64,000 bases of DNA, taken from positions 10,912,001 through 10,976,000 of the forward strand of contig CM082584.2 in assembly GCA_040954595.2 (NCBI GenBank), given 5' to 3'. The notes beneath the pieces were generated by a model. The model was not told the origin of the DNA. It searched no databases and worked only from the letters and a program-made list of their open reading frames with translations. Positions within the stretch are counted from its first letter, which is position 1. Every line of letters starts with the position of its first letter. Source of the DNA: Balanoglossus misakiensis (lineage: Eukaryota > Hemichordata). Positions 35,647 to 52,674 of this stretch are shown one piece after another. Position numbers and translations under genes: made by a program.

Positions 35647-38600
35647 TTACGATGACAATTCCTCAAGCACGCTATTGGTGGCCTTCCTGATGCAGTCAGC
35701 TGCAGTCCGCAGATCATCTTCGCTTAGCTCTACGGTGACTGCGACACGAATACTGCAACACAAACAAAAGATGGTTGTTTGTCAATTATTTCATGTCATG
35801 ACTGCAGCTATGATCGACCAATAAGAGACTGTTATACTTGTGAGATTGGCTGCTTGATTATTTTTTTTTCTGCAACATCAGACCTTACCTTGGAGGCGGT
35901 GGAAACTTCTCCTCTTTCAAATACTTTGTGTGGACCACGGCTACTCTTGACTCCATTGCCTGATGATAGAATCAAATTATGTCAATAAAACATGAATTCT
36001 GATCAGCTGTTCTTGAGATATTGTGCTTACAGACAGACACACACACAGAGAGAGGGCGATAACATTGTAATGGAAATGTAATGAAAAAGAGAGTAAACCT
36101 ACTTTATTGACAATCTTTGCCAAGATGGCATCTTCCTCCTCTCTGGGAAGACTCTCCTCCAGATGCAGGAAGTGGATGGAGGATTGCGGAACACTGGTGA
36201 CGGAAAGTCCTGGAATACTGAATTTGTAAATACACGTATAAGAATGAAGTTATGGCATCTCCTTAAAACATTTTGGGTGCAGACATCCACAAAGTGGCAG
36301 CCATTCGAGATTCAAGACTGATATTTACCTGGATAACAGCTGATGCATGAGCTGACATTTCTTCTGGAGCTCGGTGAACATTTCCGGCCTGGTTTCCATT
36401 AGGTTCAGTGCTTCGATCGCGGCCGACGCCAGGAACGGTGGTAGCGATGCCGAGAAACAGTAACCGAGTCCTGCAAGTCTCTGTGAAACGGGAAATAGAC
36501 ACATCAATCAGAACGTGGTTGAGTAGATTATCATGGCATCTAAGTAGTTCAAACAAGATGCGGTAACAAAGAGGAACCGGTGAGTTTAACTAGTCATACC
36601 TGATGGTCAATTACAAACGTGGTTCCACAACAGAATCCACCAATGCTGGCCAAGGAATTTTCCATGGACGATGTAATCATGTCCACTTCTTCTATCTGCA
36701 AAGCGAGATATAATGTGAACATTATTTTAAGCTCCATTAGCAGGGTTAAACGCGTAGTGTTAATCTTCTCAACATAGCCTAAGAGTGCACAGTCAGCAGT
36801 GTTATTATTTGAATGTCTGCGAGAATATCTATTGACTATATCAATGTATTCACTTACTGGTACATCAAAGTATTCTGTCAGACCTTTGCCATGAGCACCC
36901 AGAACACCAAAGGAAAAACTTTCATCCATGAACAAACGAACTTTGTACTTGTACTTCAACTGAAGCTGGAATGATTGAAGCAATGCAATTAAACATGTTA
37001 TTTTGATGTCTCAGTCCTGGCTGGATCTTCAGATTCATATATAACATTTAGCCAAAGGCAATGAAAACTTAATTATTTGAATCTCAACTCTTCACACACT
37101 CACCAGTTCTTTCAGTGGGGCGATATCTCCATAATTGGTATACAAGCCCTCGGCTACGAGAAAACGCCTTGTTACCTTGGCTTTCTTCGGATTCTAATGA
37201 ATGAAAAACAATTTGGAATTTCAGCAATTTTGATGGGAAAATTCACCCATGCATTGTAAATGAAACATGTTGATTGTAAATACAAAATATGGGCACAATT
37301 CATACTAGTATTTCAATATTTCACCTTCTTATCTTCTCTGGCTTGCTCCATAAGTAATCTTTCCAAATCATCCATGTCATTGTGTTTGAAAAACTTCACA
37401 TTGCTTCTGGAGGCCAGCAAACCCATCTGTATTGCAAAGCACACACCTTGATCACTGTGGGAAGAAAACACATTCAACGTTGACCGCACCACATTCAGTG
37501 ACTTCTACGTGTAGCTGAAAACTTGTTTGAAAGAGACCTGTTCATGACATTTCAAAGCTTTCTGAGGATCTGAGGAGAACTTGAAATGTGAGACAGATAT
37601 GGCACAGATGACAAAGGATCAATTTGCAATTTACATCTGGTTAAAGTTCTGCATTGCTAACAGCAGATCTCACACCAGTTGAGATCAAACGGACTCAATG
37701 CAAATACTCGCCAGAAAATCACATCTGATCTTTTAGCATAGGCTGGAATGGCACTGGCTACAGTGGAGAACCCAAACGAATACAAAATGGCTTCCTCTGT
37801 CTTGAGGTACTTTGCTAGTCGGTCTTCCAACTCCAAGTGGATGTCTGTAATAAAAAGACACAAATGAGAGATTTCTTTAAAAGAAAGTGTCCAAATTTAA
37901 GTACTCATCCACAATCACTAGTGTGTGTCTGACTTGAATCTAAAGGACACCTGGCCTTGCACGGGCCCTTCTGCCTACAGCTCAAAAGAGCCAACTCCAC
38001 ACTTACCCACTGTTCCATAGAACCCTCTGGGGCCACAAGAGCCAACTCCATATTTTCGTAAAGCATTCACTGCTCCATCCTGCATAAACAGAAAGTAATA
38101 TGATAAAAAGACTGTGTCAGCTGTGAGATGGAAGGCAGTTTCTCTTTCCTCAATGTGAATAGAATTTCACCTCTACATAATGAGATATCAACAGAGTCCT
38201 ACCTCAACTGATTTCTTGCCAAGCATACCAAGGAAGTTAAATGTGGCAAGATTAAGACATTCTTCGCCATCAACTGTCACCTTAGCTCCTCCTTGTCTGT
38301 TGGAAAACATGACAGAAACTCTAACTACCGACAATTTTACATCTAGTACCGTTTTTCCCCGAGTGAAATGACCTGTGAAACCATCTTTCAAGCTCAATAA
38401 TTGATTGTTTTTAGAAATCTTATATTATAGAACTTACTGGGAGATAACTTTGTACTTGCATACAGATCTGTCTTCAATTTCTGGAACCAGAGGCTCTGGC
38501 TGCCATTCTGCTATCAGTTGGTCCTTTTCCTGGTGTGCGCCAAATACATACACGAAAAAATAGCATAAAATTAAAAACACAGTGTTGCTATTTGAGTAGA

Positions 38601-39328
38601 ATTGACAAGATTTCTATACAATGTTGGCCATGACTGAATGATGTATACTTACAGCTTCTGTTAACTGATCATGGTTGCTCAGTTTGTAACTTCTCTTGAA
38701 TGCCAAGTAGAAAATTCCTAAAATTAACACTACCTCAAAAATAATGTGGTACAATGGAGCCTGTAAAATAACAAAAAGTGGCAATGAAGTGATTGGATTG
38801 GTTCCACAGTTTAATGTAAATGACACATCTGGAATAAATACCAAAATTGCAAAATCATTCATGGCTGTCCTAGAAAGATCTCCAGTATTACATAACTGTA
38901 CACAGTACTACATCATAGAGAGACTGGACTGTGATATGCGGTACTTGATTGCCTAAAACGCTCTCCTTTGCTGGAATTTGCGTTCATGTTCGCGACACGG
39001 CGGCCGAACAGTTCTCCCCAGTTGTGTGCCTAAACTTCCATTCTCACAGAGGGTATTTTGGTGTTGAAACTATCCTAGACATGCTAGAAATGCACAACCA
39101 CCAAGAAAACACAGCCAGTGCCTGGCAGTGGTATGTGGCCGATTTGTTGACACCACCCAACACACTAGGTTTGTTAACATCACGAAACTGACACTTAAAG
39201 TCGTGTTTTAACCCAAGCTAATGGCTCCAAACTGTAACTGCTGTTGTCGTAAATAAGACACATAATTTATTGGCTGTTACCTGATGAAAGGCTTCAATCA
39301 GTTCATCAAACGTCCAGCTTTCCACCAT
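35647..39328 (-). CDS. SPTLC1: Serine palmitoyltransferase subunit 1
   Basis: Non-catalytic LCB1 subunit of the ER complex that condenses serine with palmitoyl-CoA, the first step of sphingolipid synthesis. Fourteen exons (minus): 39328-39281, 38760-38653, 38529-38438, 38296-38203, 38079-38007, 37844-37712, 37454-37325, 37193-37104, 36965-36858, 36695-36600, 36480-36329, 36217-36103, 35959-35889, 35752-35647; 1416 bp, 471 residues (human 473). Seen in order: N-terminal TM ([19 protein letters not shown]), [37 protein letters not shown] (keeps the cysteine equivalent to human Cys133), [71 protein letters not shown] and the C-terminal [14 protein letters not shown]. As in the family, no PLP-binding lysine is seen. 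Intron 6 appears to use a GC donor (TG/GCGAGT at 37712/37711). The gene is divergent from the O-FucT-like gene on the plus strand. Confidence 0.96.
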
Positions 39329-39882
39329 CTTGGATTCCTACCCTATGAATAACGTTTGTGTCAAAGGTCACAGATCAGGCCATTTAGGGTCACCTGTTAT
39401 TGGTCGACGAAGGGTGCGGTTATGTCAAAAGTAGCTAATTAAAGTTGACACTACAGCGTTTTCCTATTGAATATTAAAAATAAAAGAGGTTTTCTTTCGA
39501 AAAAGGAAAACACATTCGTCAGCGCGTTTTGTAATCATCGACTCGTATAGTACGCCCTCATGCGGTTAATCCATCATCTGCACATGTTTTTAATGGCTAC
39601 AGTTACATGAACAAATCATGACACATTTGTTCAAAAGAGTAAGAAAGGTGATGCTGCTGGGTTCACAGTTACAAATGTGATACATATAGGAGTTAAACTA
39701 TCACACACTCAGTAAATTCCCCGTCCTTGTGAAAATCTGTCCAAACCACTTGCGTACGAAATGTGTATGGCAAATGTTACCTCTCTGGATTAGCGTGTTT
39801 GCCGCTTGTCAATGAATTACTCGAGCCGTGCGCCATCTAGTCGAAATCTGTATATAGTATACGCATCGCCGCACCAGTAACA
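39329..39882. promoter_or_regulatory. Short divergent promoter region SPTLC1 / O-FucT-like gene
   Basis: Only 554 bases separate the start codons of two oppositely transcribed genes, so this is a likely bidirectional promoter. A TATA-like tatatag at 39851-39857 lies about 30 bases before the plus-strand ATG, which would imply a very short leader. No such element is obvious on the SPTLC1 side. Confidence 0.4.
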
Positions 39883-45124
<5,242 letters not shown>

Positions 45125-46017
45125 AGTCCATTTATGGAAATAAATACGTCACTCAAATCTGGCGAACCTTCTGGCGAACCATCAGCCTTGATGCCGTTCT
45201 GATAGTGTGTATACTACGTACATAACCCATGGAAGTTTCATATGTACATATGAACGACAATTGCTGTTGCAATATGATCCAATACGGCTGCTGATTGCTT
45301 TAAGATTAATCCAGTGGGGACTATGACTCGTCTGCGTTGTTGGTTTTCGCATTGGTGCAACACATTCGAGAGTTTGCAAAACTGGCTTTTAAAAAATCGC
45401 ATTTATTTCTTCATCACACTTAATATCATAGGTTCATATTCCGGGAAATAATTAGCCAGTAAAGAAATTTCACCATCGTGTAAATAAACATTTTAACTAA
45501 TCAAAAGATGCAGTTATTCATCAAGACTCACGTGGATATGTACTATACACGACCGAGTTCCCCGACATCTGGGATTTCAGAAAATATATACGGTTATACT
45601 TTGGGGGTTCAGGACTTCGAAATTTTACGGATTCTTCAGTTACTGAAACCGCCTGTTTTTGTATGCAAAGCATATCTGCACGATCATTCGACCAGTGAAC
45701 CGTGAACTTTAGCCACGGAGTAGTGGCCGTGGTATAGTAACGCTTTGTGTTATGACACGAGTGTCTATACAAACTACTAAACAAATTTTGTTAGCGCTAA
45801 GAAAAGACTCGAGCCTCAAACTCTTTACATGCTTTAACGCGAATCGTGTAAGTATAGTCAAAAGACAAGTGGCTTGCATGTATACGGTGTCATAACATAG
45901 GTATGTGGGTAGGTACACATCAGATTCCGTATTTTGTACACAGGCCAGTTTATACTTCAATTATTCCCACCTTCGTTCACTGAAATGTTATGCAACAAAG
46001 TTCGATGCTATACCACT
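45125..46017. other. 3' flank of O-FucT-like copy A and sHSP
   Basis: 0.9 kb between two convergent genes. AATAAA at 45139-45144 lies 15 bases past the stop of copy A; another lies near 45483. No coding exon recognised. Confidence 0.45.
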
Positions 46018-46599
46018 TTACTTCTCTGCACCACCTGTTGCCTGCCCTGCTGGTTCTCTCTCGACCGGTTCGTCAAACACATCTTCTTCGCTCTCTTTTG
46101 GAGGGTCTCCCATTTGAATCGGTATGACTCGCTCTTTCGGTTTCTCGACGACCAACTTGGGCGCCTCCAGGGTCAGAATGCCGTCGTGCGACAAGTAGGA
46201 CTTCACTTTCGCGACGTCTGTACCTTCGGGCAGCACGTACTGGCGGGTGAATTCACGCGATATGTAACCGTGTTCGTCTTCCTTCTCCTGGTGTTTGGCG
46301 TGGACTACCAGTCGATTTTCCACCAGTTTCACGTTCACTTCTTCCGGACTGAAGTGCTGCACGTCGAGCAAGACCCGGAACATGTCCGGCGAGTCGAAGT
46401 ACTGACTGGGACGGCGTTGCAACTGCCGCCCGGTGCTCGACCGCCGACTCCCCGGTGGCGTGACGAAGTAGCCGCGATAGAGATTGGGTGGGTCATGTAA
46501 TGGAGACAGTCCGCGGTGGTAACCCAGTGCCTCGTCGAATAATTGCGACGTTCTGTCTTGATCGTCGAAAAAAGGGTGGCTAAAAGGAATCATAGACAT
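46018..46599 (-). CDS. Small heat-shock protein (alpha-crystallin/HSPB type), intronless
   Basis: ATP-independent holdase chaperone of 193 residues in one exon. The frame is open upstream, but the first ATG is at 46599 (MSMIPFSHPFFDD), and a second ATG two codons later is equally possible. The N-terminal arm has the phenylalanine-rich start and LFDEALGYHRGL expected of metazoan sHSPs. The alpha-crystallin domain covers about residues 72-147: MFRVLLDVQHFSPEEVNVKL, VVHAKHQEKEDEHGYISREF, TRQYVLPEGTDV and LSHDGILTLEAPK. The conserved arginine (equivalent to alphaB-crystallin Arg120) is present in EFTRQY. The C-terminal IPI motif (residues 159-161) that docks into neighbouring subunits is followed by an acidic flexible tail. 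It lies between two inverted O-FucT-like paralogues. No textbook heat-shock element was found upstream by eye. Confidence 0.96.
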   Translation of the reverse strand: MSMIPFSHPFFDDQDRTSQLFDEALGYHRGLSPLHDPPNLYRGYFVTPPGSRRSSTGRQLQRRPSQYFDSPDMFRVLLDVQHFSPEEVNVKLVENRLVVHAKHQEKEDEHGYISREFTRQYVLPEGTDVAKVKSYLSHDGILTLEAPKLVVEKPKERVIPIQMGDPPKESEEDVFDEPVEREPAGQATGGAEK

Positions 46600-46696
46600 G
46601 GCAGCTTTTTGTGGGTGTATGCCCTTAGCGAGCCTTTTTCCAAATAAAGACGAGCTTATCACCTCTTCGATGAGGAAAGATAGCCAACGACCGTTG

Positions 46697-46704
46697 AATA
46701 AATA
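46697..46704 (-). promoter_or_regulatory. TATA-like element upstream of sHSP
   Basis: TATTTAT on the minus strand about 100 bases before the sHSP ATG, with a ttcgaa palindrome just upstream at 46713-46718. Position fits a core promoter; the palindrome is not a canonical spaced heat-shock element. Confidence 0.3.
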
Positions 46705-46873
46705 CCACCCGCTTCGAAATATTTAGAGCGGCAGAAAAAACAGCCCCGAACGCAGGCGTACTCAACACAGATCGACCCAATGACCTGTATTTGACAGGTA
46801 AATAATGACCCTCTTAACAAAATAAGTTACTAGTTTTGTGAACGTTATGACTGTCTTTATTCACCACCATAGC

Positions 46874-46946
46874 TGCGTCAAATAGACGCATTGCGTATAT
46901 ACCTAAACCATTGATTAGGCACCATAGACAGTATAAACTGTCTATG
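46874..46946. repeat. Cluster of three small inverted repeats
   Basis: tgcgtc/gacgca (46874-46890, 5-base loop), cctaa/ttagg (about 46902-46919) and catagacag/ctgtctatg (46923-46946, loop tataaa) follow each other within 73 bases, about 275-350 bases upstream of the sHSP start codon. All three are perfect in their stems. Role unknown. Confidence 0.55.
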
Positions 46947-47482
46947 CGTGCACGCGCACACAATAATAGTTTGAAGGGACAATGCTTGAAAAACTGTCGG
47001 CATTTTTTGTATTGGTACACCTGCTCTGTCTTCTAAAATAAAATAATAATATCTGAAATGACGTGGACAGGCAGGGTTAGCAACAATACAAGGGAGGGTC
47101 CAGAATACCTGAAAGTACCAGTTCCCTGCATATATTATATAGCCATGACCCCTGCAGGTAAATAACCCCAAACAGTTTACGCCTATATGCGTGTTGCTGT
47201 GTTCTTCTTCACAAAGACCACGACAAACAGACGCGTCATCAATCACAGCAGTGAACTGTTGCAGCGCACGGCCAAAAAGAAAATGACATTTTATCTGTGT
47301 CAATGTCAAGGCTGAAGAGGCGAAGTACTATATAGAGTTCGATTCATTAGTACCGTGACGGGAAAGTCGTGGAATGAACTGTATTTTCCGTATTAAAAAA
47401 TACGTGTGGACGGTGTATAGTGGTTCTGAAAAGGCTTAGATTTGAGACATTATGTCATGCTATGTCTTAGAATAAGCAGGCT

Positions 47483-50479
47483 TCAGAAATACAATACGTC
47501 AGCTATCTCTTTGGGCACCCCGGGAAGTTCGTCCAGATGGTAACTGGTAGCGGCCTCCGCATCTCTTTCATCGAAAACGAAATCTGACCAGTTCGAAAAC
47601 TGTACTCCTATGAAAACGCCAGCTTCTGTGAAAATATGAAAGAAAGGATTGTTGTATCACTTTTTGATGAACAAGCTTGATCTTAACTCTGTATTTACTG
47701 CAATTACATCGCCTCCTGCTGGCGTCCATCACCTTAGCTGACTGCGTACATGAATTGAAGTTTTTTTTTTTATTTTTATGATTTTTAAATACAGCTACGT
47801 TCTTTAAATATCTACTGGTATACTGCACGAAGCACGCTGAAGCGCCCTCTGTAGGTGAATTGAAAAACACACGTCTTTAGAAAATAGATCCATGTACCGG
47901 TACTAGTATATGCCTCAACGTTTGAAAGCATGCCTTCAACTTACGGTAACACAACTCCTGTTCTATAAGTGATAGCATGTATTCATCCCTAGTCATATCG
48001 GCCAGATGCAGGGGTAATGAACGGATAATATCGGTGGCTGTAAAAATATGCGTGGTCGGCATTATCTTCGCGAAATAGGTAGTAATGATCTGTAATTGAA
48101 TGGAAAGAAGTTTAGATAGGGGGATGGGGCCGACAGACTTGCAAAAAACTGTAGAGAAAGAAGAGAGAAATATTCTCTAACCTTAGAGTAGGGCACAAAT
48201 GAGAGGTATATGCAATCTATGCCATGCTTCGCCATCACGTTGGACACTGCCATGGCGATTTGGTGGCCGCCATTTTCTGCCATATCCGCAATGGTTTGTG
48301 GGCACGCCACGTCCCAGGTGGCACGTTTTCCGATGGCGCACCTGCATCCAAACAACAACATGCAAAACCGATAATATATGCACAGTTGACTGTCACAACG
48401 ACTGATAATTCCCTTTGCATTAACAATCGGATGGTCTTGAATAATAACACCTCTTTCTGTGAGACTAGTTTGTTTGAATTTTCATAGATGCACCAACGGA
48501 AATCAGGTGTGTGTGTGCTCTCGCTTTACGGACCGTGTGTATGCTCAGAGCTCGAGGAAGCTATAGGCAAGCGCCAGTGTGCGAAAGGTCCGTGTTCCAC
48601 ACTATTCCAAAGCGCATTACACGGATTAGTACCGTCGTTAACAAACAATGGGTATTTCCCTGCTGTGGTAGTTGCATGAATCGAATCAGGCATCATGGTA
48701 TGCACTTTTAGGCTGGATGATTGACGCGCAGGTTGACCAGGCCACCCGACAAGGCCACCATATGTGCCGCTGATCCTGTTCTGACATTTATCCTCTGAAT
48801 AACATGTCGACCTAATATCGAAATCGGATGATCTCTTGCAAACACTTGTTTATCTGTTGCCATTAATCTAGATCCAGCTTCACATATTGGTTCAAATCAG
48901 CCACTGCCTGTATCAGTCGCTAGAGAGGTTAACAATTAGAAATATCGGCTAAAGACAGAAATATGTCTACAGGATCTCAAACTTCACGACATGAGGGTTT
49001 AGCATATTGAAATTCTCAACACAAGCAGGATGTAACAAAAATCTCAATACCCCCCCCCCCCCCGATATCAAACGGAACATCCCTAATAGAAGTAACAGAA
49101 AGAAATTGTTAATATCCTTACTGTTCACCCGTTTTATTTCTCCAGTGGAAAGCAAGATATGGCTTCCCTTGACAAATAGTTCGTTTTGCGTACTCTGCGG
49201 CTTCAACCACGGAGGCTGAACGTTTCATGTGGCGTATAACACTAGCAGTCAAGTTATCACCACCAGGGATAGTCCAGTTCTTGAAATTATAGGGGTAGAA
49301 CATTGCCAAGCATTGCCTGTTCTGTGCGGCATGGAAATGAGCGATAGCCTCGCTTTCATTATGAGCTTGCAGTTCTGTCGGTAAGATCACGCCAAGCAAC
49401 GACGCAGCCATACTTCGAGCTATTTTGTATTTGCGTCGGTATTCTCCTAGTTCGTGGACGCTCAAATGAGGCGCGAAAAGTACCGTGTCAACCTCGGTCC
49501 CGCAATTTTTTTTGTAGTCTTCGAACGAGGCCACCGGGAGCACCTGGGCGAGGCTGTCCGCGTTGAATGTCTGTTCGTAAGGAACTAGATACTCACTGGT
49601 TCGGTAGCGATGCCTTAAGAATGGCGTCGTGACGATAGTTCTGTTTAAATATAAGGCAAATGTGGTGGCAACTTTGAAATGCTTGTATTGAAAACTTGGT
49701 CCTCCGCCAGTAATTCCAATCGGAAGAAGATACCGGGCGCGAAAGGAATTGATGTCAGATGGAAGGTTGGAGAGGCCGTCAAACTGTAATAAGATGAACA
49801 TAATTACATGTATACATAAACTGAAGAATAATTTTTGCATGTGTTCAAATGATGTTATCACTTACATTTGTTTGTGTTATTAGATGGCACATATTATAGT
49901 GTGTTTGGATGCCATCGTCTTGTTTTATATCAACTTGCATATTTTTTCATAATAAAGCTTCTCTGGTTTTGGTCTATGATTAAAGTGAACCTACAATTTT
50001 GAATAGTGTTATCGATGGCAATACTTGTAAAGATCTTTCTTATTAATGTAATATGTTAATGATTTAATTAAGACTGTATGATATAGGGAGCTCGTGTGAT
50101 TATTTCTAAACCGGGAGTTATGTGTTTGTTTTACGTTTTAAAGCGATCGCCACATGAATATATGCACGTATAGTATTTGGATAATACAATGAACGCAGAT
50201 GTATCCGGACATATGCAACGGCATTTGTTCATACACAAACACTATCTATAAAAATTTCAGTCCTACCCATAAACTGTCTGGTCCCCGCATCTCAGGTCTA
50301 TCCACTGTCCCATCGGTCGTCAACAATTGAGACAAGTCTGATTCGGCGGCCAGCAGCAGGGACTCTATGTCTTGTTTCCGGGCAGAAAATATCAGAAATG
50401 CTAAGATAAAAGTGGTAGTCAAGGTAACGGCGATTCCGAAAGCGACTGCCGCAACCTTTTCGGTCAAATTTAAGGGCAT
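47483..50479 (-). CDS. O-fucosyltransferase-like type II membrane protein, copy B
   Basis: Paralogue of the plus-strand gene at 39883, in inverted orientation. Five exons (minus): 50479-50267, 49783-49122, 48341-48182, 48065-47945, 47625-47483; 1299 bp, 432 residues, intron phases 0,2,0,1, the same as the first four introns of copy A. The frame extends upstream of 50479 but that ATG is the first. Signal anchor VAFGIAVTLTTTFILAFLIF; then GITGGGPSFQYKHFKVATTF, LNRTIVTTPFLRHR, LAFHWRNKTGEQCAIGKR, SLIEQELCYR and GVFIGVQFSNWSDFV, each with a clear counterpart in copy A. The last intron of copy A is absent and copy B stops within exon 5. The exon 3 donor is a less usual GTTAGA. Function is inferred from the O-FucT-like pattern. 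Confidence 0.8.
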
Positions 50480-52674
50480 TCTGGTCGGAAAAAATGACGG
50501 GACCAATCGATTACTACTTCTGGCATAGGTAAATTGTCCTCTTTCGGAATCAACGCTCTACAAAGCCATCTTTAGTAGAGATTAGTGCAGAAATCACTTG
50601 GCATGCTTCGACTTGGCTGGTATGTGCGGTGTGTACATACCGTACTAAGTCCCGTTAGATCGGATTACAGCAGCATAAATTAAAATACTATACTAGGGGG
50701 ACAACAAAAATATATGTCACATCACTGCGCACAGGTCTTATCGAATTAAGTTTTTATTTTCTAATTACAATTCAGTTCAATACAATTTATTCCAATATTA
50801 TTTTATTCATCCCAACACTATGACCAGCAAATGGGAGACTTTAAAGACAGACCGAAAAGATGAAAACAAATTTAGCGAGGAAAATGGGAAAAGCTTCGAG
50901 CTTTTCGCGACACGTTCTGGTAGTAAAATATGACAAGTTCCTTTGCGTTATACCTTTGCCAGACGTTCTTGCGTCCAAAAGGAGTAGCGCTTTCAAATGG
51001 ACGTTTTAGCTGGACACGGTAACGATATCAGCTGATTGGTACTAACGATTGGCCCATGTGTGGGATTATTGCAGAAGCGGCTTTTGATCAATAGTTTTAC
51101 CAGTACAGGCAACCAATATTTGCTCGGTGCAGTGATCCTCAATGCTGTTGTGAAGTGACCAGATAGATTTAGAGTTCGATGTCGAGGGACGCAAAAACTA
51201 GACAACAGAGTATAATACGTTCTCTTGCTGTTCCCTGCATGTGATACAAGCTGTTGCGCCATTGATATCGAGAGCTCATATTTTATATTTATCCGTGAAG
51301 ACACTAATCCCATAAGTGCACCTGTATGCCTACAGTAGAGCCTCTAACAACCCTTCTCTTTTCTGCTTTATTGATAAAAAAAATTTCATCAGGGAATTAC
51401 CTCATGTCACACATTCCTGATATATCGAGCTTATTTCGCTTAATTCTACGGCTCTGGGTTACTATTTCATGGGAATATATGGATTGAGAGCAAGCCAATG
51501 GCCTGTTTTTCCCAATTAAAATCCTTATAACAGAGGTATTTGATTCAAAATAGAAAAGCAAGCTGACGACAATTTTTGGAGTACCGTGTAAACCTGCCTA
51601 TAATCTTGTCATGAATCAGATTTGCCCTTTTCGCATGCGCAGTCCGAGGTTGAATTTTCAGCCAGGTTGTAATAGTAATGGCTACATTCTATTGGTTGGT
51701 CGCTATATTAGCATCAAAAGCAATGATAAGCGGTATTTATGCAAATGCAGCAAGTGAGTATGTCAAAGGTCACTGAACACAGGTGGTCAGAGTGCGATAG
51801 GTATTTGGTCTGAACTGTCAACAAAAGACACACGCGCAAAGGAGAGAATAAACATAATACATAAATGTCAACGTTGTGCTACTTCGGTATAAAGGAATTT
51901 TTTAAGCGTGGTTTACCCCGTGTGGCATATTTCATTCGTATTATTTACGAACATACCAGAATTGCTGGAACTGTTATTAAATAACCTTTTATGGGAGTCA
52001 TCCGTCTACAAACAACTCACCCGGGTGAGCTTTGTCAGAATTCCACCGTTTACCAGCAAGTGCACCCCGATGCAAAACTACATTGTAATTTGAAGCGACC
52101 AGTGAAATACATTTGCAATTGCCCAATGCTTTTTATTTAAACGTTTAAACTTATACTGCATTGGTTTTTGATGGGTCGTTTACAATATACCTGTCAATTT
52201 ATCAATATCTACAGTGAGTATCTTGTATTTTCCTTCGTGAATGATTTTATATTTCCACTGTGCAACCGGCGCCCTGTCTCTGTTGGCCTATAGATCAAAT
52301 ACTTGCCTATGACAAGGTTGGTTGCATTGAATTAAACTTTCCAACACAATAATCGCCCTTACTCTATTGGAATATCTCTTTATTAACCTGACAGAAACCT
52401 GATCAATGCGCGACAAAAGATGTAATCCTGTCGGATCAACTTGCTTGGTTCGTTAAAAATGAGGTAAAATTAATAAAGGTGTTACTACCAAACACACACA
52501 CACACACACACACCAACATCGCTCGAGCGACTCAAGAACCCACTACCAGAAGGGAACGACGTTGCAGAAGACTCTTGGCTCAGGTTTGTCGCGAAACTCG
52601 GTTTGCAACAACTCTAATAACGACCATAATTTCCGTGATCATCCGGGTTCAATGTGGTTCTGACCAAACTCAAC
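50480..52674. other. Intergenic region with divergent promoters
   Basis: 2.2 kb between the start codons of copy B (minus) and the next plus-strand gene. A (CA)n tract of about 11 units lies at 52494-52513. No coding exon or repeat family recognised. Confidence 0.45.

Larger units (their letters stand above)
46600..47482. other. sHSP upstream region
   Basis: 0.9 kb between the sHSP start and the 3' end of O-FucT-like copy B, both on the minus strand. It holds a TATA-like element and a run of three small inverted repeats, listed separately. No coding exon recognised; the frame 46878-47309 has no partner exons. Confidence 0.45.

Noticed and set aside
46713-46718. ttcgaa as a heat-shock element
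   Set aside because: A canonical element needs GAA and TTC units separated by two bases in series; this palindrome has none, so it was not called as an HSE.
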